NCBI GenBank assembly: GCA_018398765.1 | Contig: JAHBMJ010001964.1 | Span: 1 to 60,044 of the forward strand | DNA from: Chromera velia | Lineage: Eukaryota > Sar > Chromeraceae | Direction of reading: 5' to 3' | Length of the DNA: 60,044 nt | Part shown: one piece after another, positions 49,710-60,033 of the stretch | Layout of the letters: each line of letters begins with the position of its first letter | Position numbering within the stretch: position 1 is the first letter of the stretch | The notes under the pieces: model-generated | Seen by the model: only the letters and a program-made list of their open reading frames with translations | What the model was told of the DNA's origin: nothing | Database searches by the model: none | Translations under genes and position numbers: made by a program

Positions 49710-49892
49710 CTGTGTGTGTGTCTGTGCCCTCTCTATCTCAGAATAGGGTCGGTACATCTCTCTCTCTCTGTGTGTGTGTGTGTGTGTGTGTGCCCTCTCT
49801 ATCTCAGAATAGGGTCGGTACATCTCTCTCTCTCTCTGTGTATGTGTGTGTGTGTGTGTGTGCCCTCTCTATCTCAGAATAGGGTCGGTACA

Positions 49893-49947
<55 letters not shown>

Positions 49948-49972
49948 CCTCTCTATCTCAGAATAGGGTCGG

Positions 49973-50037
<65 letters not shown>

Positions 50038-50044
50038 CCNNNNN

Positions 50045-50090
<46 letters not shown>

Positions 50091-50130
50091 TGTGTGCCCT
50101 CTCTATCCCAGAATAGGGTCGGTAGAAGCC

Positions 50131-50167
<37 letters not shown>

Positions 50168-50219
50168 CCACTCTATCTCAGAATAGGGTCGGTGCATCTC
50201 TCTCTCTGTGTGTGTGCGC

Positions 50220-50250
<31 letters not shown>

Positions 50251-50284
50251 TGTGTGTGCCCACTCTATCTCAGAATAGGGTCGG

Positions 50285-50332
<48 letters not shown>

Positions 50333-50362
50333 CCCACTCTATCTCAGAATAGGGTCGGTGCA

Positions 50363-50419
<57 letters not shown>

Positions 50420-52202
50420 CCACTCTATCTGTGTGTGTACATGCCTGTGTGTATGTGTGTGTATGTGTGGGAACTTCAACGAATCCTGTGCAGGAGTTTT
50501 GGCCTCTCCGTCGTATCTGCAACCTGATCACCCTCTATGCAGACAAAGGAGACAGGGTCGGTCGGTCGGTCGGTGGTTCTTCGTGTTGCTGCTTGTCTCA
50601 AAACAAATTTTCCATCCTGAAATTCGGACATCTGCATATGGCGACGGATGCAGTCAGTCTCTTATCGCTGCCGTCTCTCGGGCAAGCATTTTCTTCCCCG
50701 AGTAGACTTTTCTCCCTGCCTTTCTGCTCTGATAGTTTTCTCTTTGTGCTGCATGCTGCTTTGCGTTGGCGTGAATCCCCCATTTCTCTCTGTCCTTGGT
50801 TCTCTCCCATCTACCTTTTGCTTCTCTCCTCTTTGATGTCTTCTTCGTCTCCTTTTTTTGCTGCAGGCTCTGCACATGTCCGAGCTGTGGACAGGACAGA
50901 AGTCCCTGGGCAAGCGCCTCTACGAACTCCGTGAGGATACCGGCAGAGCTTCCCTCTCAGCCGGCAGGGGACGGGGGGGCAGGTTGCTGCAGCGCCTAGC
51001 CCCTCTGGACTCGGTGATGCCTTCAATGCCAATCAGTGGGATGAACACGTCAGCTGACGAAGTCCCGGAAAGTTCTCTTTTCATCCAACAGATGGGAGAG
51101 CCGTTTGCCCACAATGAGAAGAATGCAAGAGGAAGAGGGAGACAGGCCCGAAGGGGTGGAGACGGCAGCATGTTGTCTGAATCTGAAGTCGATGGAGGCC
51201 CAGAGGACGAAGAGGAATCACCCGAAGGAGAGGATGTGGAGACAGCGGAACTTCTTCCGCATGCGTCCGGCTCAACCAGTGGGCAGACTGCAAGCGTCAC
51301 CCCTGTCAGCGTTCCTGTAGCTGTCAGAGACGTTGTGGCCTCCTCTGCCTCTGCCCGTTCAAAGGACGGCGGCCTTCTAGAAGGTCAGCAGGGGGATGTG
51401 GGATCGTCACGCCGTCCTTCGCGTGATCAACAGGAAGACCTTCAAGAGCCCCGTCGGGAACCTCTGCCCTCTGTTTCTGTCCCTGCCCCTGCTGGCTCTT
51501 CCACTTCCTCCTCTGGCTACCTGGATATGGACGTCATCGACACATCCTTTGTGGACCATAACTCTGACGTTCTCAGGTCAGCTCAGAGAGTTCTCTGAGG
51601 TGAGTTGGGGTGTGTGCATGTGGAAGGGGGGGGGGCTCTTTCTAGCGCACAAGAGTCTAAAGAAATTTGCAGAGGTTCTGAGGGGAGGTCTTGCCTCTTT
51701 GTAACGAACAGCTGTCAAGAGAATCTTGACGTGGTGCACTCTTTTTTTTTTCACAAATACCTCCGTCTTTCTCGCTGCAGGCACTGCTTCTACAACATCA
51801 ATCGAGCATTCATTGATGACATGCGGTCAGTTTGTTTCCCCATTCTTCCTTGTGCCGGCGCGCGTATGTGCGGGCCTCGGGGAGTGGTTGGTTTGTCCTG
51901 ACGTTTATCGTGTAAAGGATGTGTCGCACCGATTTCCTCCCCTTGTTTTTTTCTCTCGAAAATTATTCTGTTGTTGTGTTGTCTCTCTTTCTTTGTTGGC
52001 ATCTGCACGTATATGAATGTGTGTGTGATACGCGTTCTCCTCTTCTCTTCTGTTCTCTGCTCTTCCTTCCCTCTCTGCATGCAGAGACGTGGTTGTCCAC
52101 AAACAGAGGGCGATCGACAGAACGGACTTCCGTCTCGACCGGCGATTCGGGAACGTGTTCCAGTTCAGAGTCGCGCCCTCGTACATCGCTTCCCTCAAAT
52201 GA
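42301..52202 (+). CDS. Multi-pass membrane protein with MORN-like segment and DUF900-type alpha/beta hydrolase, 18 exons
   Basis: Exons: 42301-42531, 42824-43321, 43672-43737, 44058-44153, 44457-44495, 44553-44688, 44933-45051, 45576-45782, 46121-46339, 46828-47283, 47680-48243, 48395-48587, 48870-48936, 49261-49447, 50494-50556, 50867-51576, 51781-51825 and 52085-52202. Phases close over 4014 nt (1337 residues). Four hydrophobic helices lie near residues 41-61, 177-198, 209-227 and 256-277. A MORN-like stretch (YRGRVDENGLPDGYGEW, then GFWWRGFPVGPF) spans about 368-407. Two low-complexity linkers follow. The hydrolase begins at VVVFVHGFNTS (about 867). The nucleophile is Ser952 in LLSHSAGAR, the acid is probably Asp1017 in NPDYPLEEF, and the His is probably H1285 in RHCFYNINRAFIDD. 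This order matches PF05990. The substrate is unknown. The thirteenth exon may instead end at 48963 (GTGAGG donor), still in frame. Confidence 0.8.
46602..46838. repeat. Triplicated 79-bp segment spanning a 3' splice site
   Basis: Three tandem copies, 46602-46680, 46681-46759 and 46760-46838, each start GATCTCTTCTTTCTATCC and end ATGCATGCAGACAACGATGGT (one substitution in copy 2). Only the last copy continues into the long exon at 46828. Every copy retains an intact acceptor, and copies 1 and 2 are followed by GTGATC after nine exonic bases. Confidence 0.95.
49587..50430. repeat. Tandem array of CT/GT microsatellite plus conserved 32-bp core
   Basis: About eleven units each consist of a CT run, a GT run and the core GCCCWCTCTATCTCAGAATAGGG plus TCGGTRCATC. 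Cores start near 49633, 49727, 49793, 49863, 49947, 50037 (cut by N), 50097, 50167, 50259, 50333 and 50419 (truncated). The early copies have CCCTCTC...TACATC, the later ones CCCACTC...TGCATC. The array lies in an intron of the DUF900 gene. Five N at 50040-50044 mark a collapsed or unresolved spot. Confidence 0.95.
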
Positions 52203-53640
52203 AATTGTTTTATTAATATTAGCAACTTGCGTAGACATGCATACGAATTGCAGGACCCAGAAGTTACTTAGGGAAGGGAGAAAGAAGAAGTGTGGGAAAG
52301 GGGTTTCGGGAAGGGCAGGGAAGACAAAACGGAGGTGACAGCCCGAACATTCAAGCACTCAGTGTGGTGCTTGATGAGCGAGGTAAGGGGTATCGCAAGG
52401 GGAGGGAGAATTTGTGGCTGAAAGAAAACTGGTGGGCCAGAGGAGGGGATTCATTCAGACGGGGAGCGGCGAAGGGGGAATTGCCGCCCGGTTACATGTA
52501 GTACTTACTGCCTAACGTCTGTCTGGCTGCCTTTTCTCTTCCTTTGAAGTTTGTTTCGCCTTCTTTTGTCATTTCACACCCATAACTTTGTTCTGAATTT
52601 AGAAGTACAGTCACTCAGTCAGTCTGGATGGATGGATGGATGGATGGATCGATGACAATGAAATCGGTGGGCAGATGCACAGGGCTTCTAGGAAAAGAGA
52701 GAAGGAAGGAAAGAGAACCGTGAAGACCCAAAACATACCGCCACGGAGGGTCTGCGTGTCTGGTGTTTTTCTTTTCTGCCTATCTCTCCTCCATTTTACT
52801 CACCGTCCGGACACGGGAGGTGGAACGACATTGCCTGCCCGAGTTTGTGCCTGGAGAGCTGTTCTGAAGTAACCAGAAAGCAGCTGACACGATACCACAA
52901 ACAGGGTGCAGAGAGAGGAATGAAATTGGGTGGGAGTCATTTTCGTAGAAACATTGGGAAGGGAGGTAGACTGATGTTACAAAGAGACAACAAAGGAGAG
53001 ATGGAAATTGGAAAATGAAAAGAGAAAACTCCGCGAGACGGGGGGAGACGGGCAGAGGGAGAAAAAGCCCGTGAGGAAGAAGTGTGTAGAGTTTCGCATA
53101 TTTTACGCATTCAGTCGACATCTGGTGACATGCAGGCAGCTCGTCTGTTGCTCGATCGTTCACGCGCAAAGTCTTTTTTTTCTATCTTTCTCTTGGTCGG
53201 TTCGTTTGTAACTCTCTCCTGTCTTCTTTTCTTCCAAGCTTCTCTTTCTTTCTTTCTATCTGTGAGCGTGTGCGTCTCTTTCTTTCTATCTGTGAGCGTG
53301 TGCGTCTCTTTCTTTCTATCTGTGAGCGTAGCGTGTGCGTCTTCGATCATCAGACTTGACCCCTGCAGGGGTGTACAGCTGGCCGGGAAAAAACACGGGG
53401 AGAAAAATGCGCTGTCTAAAACAAAGGAAACGGAAGCGCGGGAAAAGATGGAAGAAAGCAGACTCAGTCTCCGCAGGAGAGTAAAAATGGACTGTTCTAG
53501 CAACTGTCTGCCAGTACTGAAGGTTTTGGAACAACTTTCTCAAAGAAGCACATGTAAGCCATACAGTCTGATCTTTGCATTGCAGGACTGCTACCTAGAC
53601 GCATGGGGAGTTACTGCGTAAGACATGGAAGAAATCAGAA
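52203..53640. other. DUF900 gene 3' flank with simple repeats
   Basis: No gene is assigned. The segment carries a short GGAT run (about 52627-52650) and three near-identical 30-bp copies of CTTTCTTTCTATCTGTGAGCG-type sequence (about 53245-53340). A plus frame at 53082-53621 crosses the repeat and has a charged C-terminal half, but without domain or splice support I do not call it. Confidence 0.4.
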
Positions 53641-54395
53641 GACGCGTTTAATAAATGTTGAAGCCCATACCAAGAAAGTACAAGTCAGACATGAATAAAC
53701 GTGGGAAAACTTGTTATCCGGCACAACTTAATTTAAAAAGAAACTCTGTCAGTCACTTTGCATATGATTCAATACAAATTAATAAATGGATTTAACTCGT
53801 TTTTCAAATTGTGAACCATGACGTAATGGATGATAAAAGACCTACTTAAATTATATAAGTTAAATATTTAGATTAAATACACTACTACTTAGACAATAAG
53901 TGTGGTTTTATGGCTATTTAGGGGCGTGGTTTTAATCGTACAAATATATATATGTGCATATTATGTTATGCTATGGGGCAGAGTACTAAAGATTTTTAGT
54001 AAGTTGGCTACTTAATTTGCATATATCACACTGTATATGATTTTTATGATATATTTATTATTTAAGCTGCTCTTAGTAAAGATAAGTAAAAACATATATA
54101 TCCAAAGGGTCGGTTCATCATTGTCATATTTAATTTTAATCATGCACCTTGGTACCTAGCAGTCCTAGCCTGGCAACCATCTCAATTTATTCATTAATTT
54201 ATTCAATTCATTTAAATTATATACTTTATTAGATACTTTATAAAAGTTGAACACAATGCAACAAAAATATATATCTAAATATATATGTTGTCGACTAGGT
54301 TGTCAAAGGGGTAGAATCGTTTCACCTAGCGTTTCACTCATTCAACTACATTCAATAACATTGACTAAAATTGTTCAAAGTTTTCATTTAGGTTT
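53641..54395. other. AT-rich convergent intergenic block
   Basis: Strongly AT-rich, with ATATATAT runs and no credible open frame. It lies between the DUF900 gene and the convergent methyltransferase gene, whose 3' end it abuts. Confidence 0.7.
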
Positions 54396-55385
54396 TCACT
54401 CACGTCTTTTCGTTCTTTTAAAGTACACATTCATACAAGATTTATCATCTGGATGGGGCTCTATCTTCCATACATCCGACACCGCAAGCAATTTCCTCAA
54501 CAGATAGATTCGGTCCACCCACGGCGGATCTGCAGGCTCCTCGTTTCGTGGGTACGCGCCGTTGCGCACGATTGTTGTTTCCAATGTCTCTGTTGCCGGT
54601 ACCGCATCGTTCCCACGTTTGTGCACTATGAAGTACTCTTTAGGAGGAAAATGGAGTTCTGTTGCAAACACATCCCAGTCAGTGTTGACCACGTCCATCC
54701 AACTGTCCCATTCTCCACCCTCTATATCGATTTTCAGAAAGGACAGACGGGAGTGGCCTAGGCTCTCCATGATTGTCGGAAGACGTTTGAGTGTCCACGG
54801 GAGGGTGTTGGTCTCCTTCAGGTAATCTATTCCAGGCCAACGAAAAGGGGACTCTCCTGGACCCACAGTGGCATCAGCCAACCCCAGGCCGAAGGGATGA
54901 AAGTGCGCCCCCATGGACTCATATGCTCCCTGTGACTTCGGTTGCTCGTCAGGAGACGGCTCGAATCCGTGGACCTCGCACCCTTTCTTCTGCATCGCCT
55001 CGTCAAAATTCCAATCACCCCGAATCCCAAAAGAGGACACCACACAGCCCTTGCCCTCTCCTCCTATGAGGGCCTCAGGGTCACACGTAAACCACCCCCC
55101 TTCAACGTCCTGTGTACCCATCCGGGCAGCATTTGGACACAGGCTCTCGTCAACCGTCATCTGCAACTCGGTCGGAACATCTGATTGCTCCTGTACAGAA
55201 TCATCTCCCTGCGCTCCGTTGAGAATTTGGTCCAAAAAACGAGGGGCTGGTGGGCGGAAAAGGAGGAGAAAACCACAGCAGAAAAACAAGAGGAACACAA
55301 CGAAAATCCCTCCTGGCAGTTGCCCTGCCCGCGACTTTTCTCTCTCCGTTGAATCAGTCGACGACAGCCTCCGAAATCTCCGCAT
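54396..55385 (-). CDS. METTL24-like membrane methyltransferase (Methyltransf_22), intronless
   Basis: A 329-residue single-exon protein. Residues 1-24 are basic. One hydrophobic segment at about 27-43 (IFVVFLLFFCCGFLLLF) is followed by a luminal-type domain, giving type II topology with the catalytic part in the ER/Golgi lumen or outside. The domain carries family signatures: GGWFTCDPEAL, then CVVSSFGIRGDWNFDEAM (SAM-binding loop), GCEVHGFEPSPDE, FHPFGLGLAD and LSFLKIDIEGGEWDSW. These match the Methyltransf_22 (PF13383) / METTL24 group, for which a substrate is not firmly known. The domain is complete up to the C-terminal aromatic strand (CMNVYFKR). The neighbour on the far side is a secreted protein, but no functional link is evident. 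Confidence 0.8.
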   Translation of the reverse strand: MRRFRRLSSTDSTEREKSRAGQLPGGIFVVFLLFFCCGFLLLFRPPAPRFLDQILNGAQGDDSVQEQSDVPTELQMTVDESLCPNAARMGTQDVEGGWFTCDPEALIGGEGKGCVVSSFGIRGDWNFDEAMQKKGCEVHGFEPSPDEQPKSQGAYESMGAHFHPFGLGLADATVGPGESPFRWPGIDYLKETNTLPWTLKRLPTIMESLGHSRLSFLKIDIEGGEWDSWMDVVNTDWDVFATELHFPPKEYFIVHKRGNDAVPATETLETTIVRNGAYPRNEEPADPPWVDRIYLLRKLLAVSDVWKIEPHPDDKSCMNVYFKRTKRRE

Positions 55386-56256
55386 GCCCTGCGTCTTCCT
55401 GTGCCTACGGCAGTAATGGATCGGTCAGGAATGCAGGCCGCCCACTGAACGAAGGCATACAACGGGTGTCGATTAAGTTGGGGGGGAACTTTTCCTCTGG
55501 CGACCGTTCAGGTGTACACATACATAAAAGAAAAATAAAAAACGTCTTTGTCCGGCTGTCGTCCCTGCGCACTCTCACAACAGCATCGATGGTAGCTGTA
55601 CGATCTTCCACTGACTTCGGCAATGCTGCTGTCTGACAGATCGACGGCGGACAGTTCATGACAGTTCGATGCTCATGCAGAGTTTGGTGATTCCACGTAG
55701 AGGGCGTATATTAATATCAGACAAAAGATTTTTGACGCGCGTCCTCGCGCGCGTCCTTATATCGATAATTCTAGAGAGTTTGCGCGAGTCCTATGGAACG
55801 TGCATGTATGAACGTGTTGTTCGTCTCGCGATCGTCGATCGATGCATATATAAATTTGCATGCATGCATGCATTTTAAAAATTGCATGTTTGTTTGCTTC
55901 ATTTAATTGTATCAATTACATATATATATATATATATATATATACACCATTCCCTTCATAGTTCGGCTTACATTTCAGAGAATGCAGACTCGATCTCTCC
56001 GCATAGCTCTCCATTCATGGAAGGACTTGGCATGAGATTGATAGGGCACGATTCTACATTATATAAGTAACCAAGACGCTGTCAGCTTTTCAAGGTCCCC
56101 CGCTCGCTCTTGCCCAAAGAGTTCATTGCAAGGCCTCACTTGCGCCCCTGCATCAGCTGGGAGTGCACTGCATTTCATAAGGACCTCTGCATGTCTTCTC
56201 TGTCGACGGCCTAACAAGGAAACTTCAATTGCAGTTCTTCCTTTCGGCTTGCAGCA
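55386..56256. promoter_or_regulatory. Divergent intergenic region with CATG and TA repeats
   Basis: This 870-bp region separates the methyltransferase (minus) and the secreted protein (plus). It contains GCATGCATGCATGCAT at about 55858-55873, a (TA)n run at about 55919-55945, and dense palindromes such as GCGATCGTCGATCGATGCAT near 55829. A promoter role is inferred from position and the ApiAP2-like core motif. Confidence 0.4.
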
Positions 56257-57332
56257 ATGAATCTTTTCCTCCTCTTTGTCTGCTTTCTCTCGGCATTCCT
56301 TGCCAAGCCAGGGTGTGCATCCCTGAGAGGGGGGCAGCCACCGAAGGTCCGTTCTTTAATCAGCAAAAAGACATGGATGTATGCGCGGTGCTTCGAGAAT
56401 GAGGTAAAACCAAGAGGTTGGTAGTGATGTTACTGCCCGTGCGTGCGCATGTAATGCTTTCAGAAAATGCTTTTCCGTGTGTGCATGCATGTCTATCCAG
56501 CCGTCTAAATTTGTGTGTGTGCGTGCTCTGCAGGTTTGGGAGGAAATTTGTGAGGAGATCGAAAAAGTCAGTCTGCGCGAGCGCGCATTGCATCGATGCT
56601 TCAACAGGGCATGCATTCATTCAAAGAGGTACCCTCCGGCGTATTTTCTCTTTTCTGACACACTGAACCATAAATCTACTGACTGCATGATGTATTCTCT
56701 TTCAAGAACAAGTGCACAAATGCAATGCACGACAAGCATTGACAGCCAGGCCCCCCTTTGCCCCTCTTCCACAATGACTCTTTCTCTTCCCTTGATATAA
56801 ACCTGCAGGCTGGACCAAGCATGACAATCATACAGTTACACGACATTGTAATGGCCCGTTTCAAGGAGAGTGGGGAAGCCAGCTACTCTCAGGTGCGTGC
56901 ATCGAGTTACCTGCGTAGGAAAACTTTCAATACGCGATACTCCACACACCGTACCGGTCGTTCCAAAGTCCAGTCGTCCCACAGACAGATGCACAAACAA
57001 ACAGACGGACAAACACACAGACTACCTGAGACACGGAAAGACAGGCAGGCAGGTAGATACACGGGGAGACAGAGCGGACGAAACCACCACCACTCACGCA
57101 CACTCAACCAGAGAGGTGCCAACAACATATTTCCTCTTCCCTCTCAAAAAACTGTGGGCATCTCGAGGCTGCCTTGCGTGTTTGCGGTCAGACCGAAGGC
57201 CATTGCATCAATTCCACAAATGTCTTGACGCACAGAGGCCGTCTGGAGAAACCCCATTGGAAGGTTGCAAAAAAGCCCCAAACGGGTTGACAAAGACGGA
57301 GACAGGAAGCCATTTGGACAGATTAGATGTAC

Positions 57333-57392
<60 letters not shown>

Positions 57393-57643
57393 GGAGGGAG
57401 GGAGAGAGAGAGCGAAAGCAACAGAGGGAAAGCGCAAAGAAAATGAAGGGAATTGAGTATTTTTGTTATCTGTTTTCCTCGTTCCTCCACCCCCAGACCC
57501 CGCTCTTCCTCCTCCTCTTCCAATTCCAATTCCTGTGCATGCAGTGGAGAGAAAAATACGTCGACAAGGCCATTGCGCCTCCGAATAAAATTCCGAAAAG
57601 GGACGCCCTGAAGGAGACGGTCAGTTCAGATTCCTTCTTGAGA

Positions 57644-57686
<43 letters not shown>

Positions 57687-60033
57687 TTTTTATGCTTGGT
57701 TGTGGGCGCATGCCTGCGTTCATGTGCATGTGTTGCGTATTTGTACAGGTACATCGTGCATGTATGTAGCAATATATAACAGATGTACACATGCATTTTC
57801 GCGGCATGTCTCCAGGCATCCTCCACAAAACACGCTCGCCCACGAAATTCGGTGTTTGCAAGTCACAGAAGAGTGTCCACAGCTCACAATCATTCGAGCA
57901 GAAGAACCTTGACAGCAGGACAAGGCAGAAAAAAAGACCAGTTTCCCTCTCACGACTTGAATTCAAAATTCGTCACTCAGATCTGCGCAGTCCCCCTGCC
58001 GTGATGCCCTTATATTTCTTTCTCGAGTCGAATACTGAATTTAATTTACTTATTTGCAGCTCGAGGACATGCAACAAAAAGTTTGGGACGGGGAGGTGCA
58101 TGCCAACATCAAGGCCCTCGTGTATGTGGAGGGATTCAGACCCCCCCCTCCACCTCCACCTGGCTCGGGTGGGCGTTCACGTGTGTGATATGAATCCATC
58201 CATCCTTTCTCTGTCTTTCCCTTCGGCCATTTGCCTGGCTCTGTCAGTCTGTGGTGTATTGTGAGGAAGGAAGTTGAGGTGCCTTGTTCATAAACGCACG
58301 TTCTCCTATTTCTCAGTGCCGACCGAAGTTAATTGTTTTTTGTTCTCCTAACCCCTGCAGGAAATTCCGAGTCCCCTGTGTTGCCCCCTGGAGATCTTCC
58401 TCTTCCTCCTGGACTTCCGCCTGGTCCTCCTCCTCCTCCTTCGGGACCTCCGGCAGTTGGTTCTTTCTGCCTTTGTTCCTTTTTTTCCTTTCTTTTTGAT
58501 CACGGGGGTTCGACTCATTGTCGCTCTGTCTCTTGCGCTTTCACTCTCTTGAGAGTTCCTTTCTGAATCAAAAAGGGAAGCTCTTAGAAATACTTGATCG
58601 ACAGACAAATGCGGGACTGTATGGACAGAGAGACAGCTGGACGGATAGGTTGATAGACAGAAAGACAAAGACAAAACTCCTCATTGACAAAGACAAAGGT
58701 ATGGGGGTGCAGAAAAGCACAGCACAGCGGTCGGGCAAGAGCACCAACCATCAAATGGATTCATCCGATTCCACGGCAGCCATGATGGAGTCACGTGGTT
58801 GTTGTGGGGTTCCCCATTTCATTTCATTTGATTTCTTTCTTTCACCTCATCGCATCGCATCGCTGTACTCCTTTTTTTTCGTGCAGGTCGGAGGAGAGGA
58901 GAAACCCCCCCTTGTTTCTCCAGATTATGTCAGTCAGTCAGTGAGTGAAGCAAAAAGTTTTCTCTGCTCTCTTCGTTCGGTACACTCGAACTCACTCACC
59001 ACATTGCATTTTCAAGAAGGTGCTAACTACTGTTTTAGTCACTGTCGTGCTTCTGCAGCCCCTCATTTACAAACTGAGCCATTCTGTCATTCTGAGCAGG
59101 TGGCTTTCTCGATCACTGAGTCTCTGCCTCACCAAGTAATTCATACGACGAAAGTGAAGAATATTACGGAAACCAAAGCGCATACACACAGCGGCACAGG
59201 TCTCCAAAGACGACCTGACAATGGGTCTAGACCCTTGCATGCTCATCTACGCCTCTCACATACCTGTAGGATATTCTCTCGTTTGAGAAAGTCCGAATCC
59301 CTCTCTACTCCCATCTTTTTGCGATGAGCTCTTTTCTCGAGCACATATTCGCTCTTTTCTCTCTTGACGCACCCAATCTTTCATAAATCTTTGCACCCTG
59401 ACATTCAACAAAATGAATGCAGAAAGGAACACGTACAAAGATCCAGAGCCTGAGGGATGCCCTCTACTCCGCTGGGTATCAGCTGGAAGAGACGAAGACA
59501 AAATGGGTCGGGAACGCGGGACTCCTCACCGAGGGCGAAAAAATGAAGTCTGTCGGTCGATGTGTATACATGTCCATCCGTTTCATTGTCCCTCCTTTAA
59601 TCACGCTATTTCCTCAACCGAACCTTTCACGGTCTTGCTTTGCTTTATCTCCTTTGGTGTATGAAGTAACCTATGGGCTCTCCGTTCTGAATGCCTGTCT
59701 TGTCTTCTCGTTGAACGAAAGCAGATGGTCCACGGAGCGATTCTACAATCAAAATTTCCAGACGCGATTCGCTGCCAAGGGTCCGATGTGGTGGGACAAG
59801 GCGACAGAGAGGGTGCCCGAGACTGCCGGGTGGAGGGAAGCAGTCAAGGCGGTGGTGGAGAAGATCGGGGTGGCCTCGAGCAAGTTTGAAGACATGAGAG
59901 AGGACATCATCAAGTCAACAACGGTCAGTGAGTGAGTGAGTTCTTGTGCATGCAGAAAGACGGAAAGCCTGTTTGGCGATATGTTCTCACTCACCCATAC
60001 AGAAAGGATGAATCTGAATATGGAAATGTGTAG
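56257..60033 (+). CDS. Unrecognised secreted protein with proline-rich hinge, ten exons
   Basis: Exons 56257-56403, 56534-56566, 56809-56892, 57545-57619, 58060-58168, 58361-58455, 58887-58928, 59423-59547, 59725-59923 and 59956-60033 join in phase and give 328 residues ending at TAG. The first 22 residues are a signal peptide (core NLFLLFVCFLSAFLA, likely cut after GCA). A helical N-terminal part follows (WEEICEEIEK, MTIIQLHDIVMARF, LEDMQQKVWDGEVHANIKAL). Then comes a 50-residue Pro/Gly-rich hinge with P7 and P5 runs. The C-terminal helical part is Trp-rich (LRDALYSAGYQLEET, GPMWWDKATERV, WREAVKAVVEKIG). It ends VWRYVLTHPYRK. I recognise no family. The second exon is only 33 nt, and the second donor was chosen as GTCAGT at 56567 because later donors break frame. 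The last exon could also be internal if this stop is bypassed by splicing. Confidence 0.6.
57338..57412. repeat. (TA)n-(CA)n-(GA)n compound microsatellite
   Basis: TA, CA and GA runs follow one another inside the intron before exon 57545 of the secreted-protein gene. Confidence 0.9.
57646..57683. repeat. (GT)n microsatellite
   Basis: A pure GT run of about 38 bp lies 26 nt downstream of the GTCAGT donor at 57620, in an intron of the secreted-protein gene. Confidence 0.9.

Noticed and set aside
49547-50705. Frames rich in Cys/Val/Ser/Leu
   Set aside because: They translate the CT/GT array inside a DUF900 gene intron.
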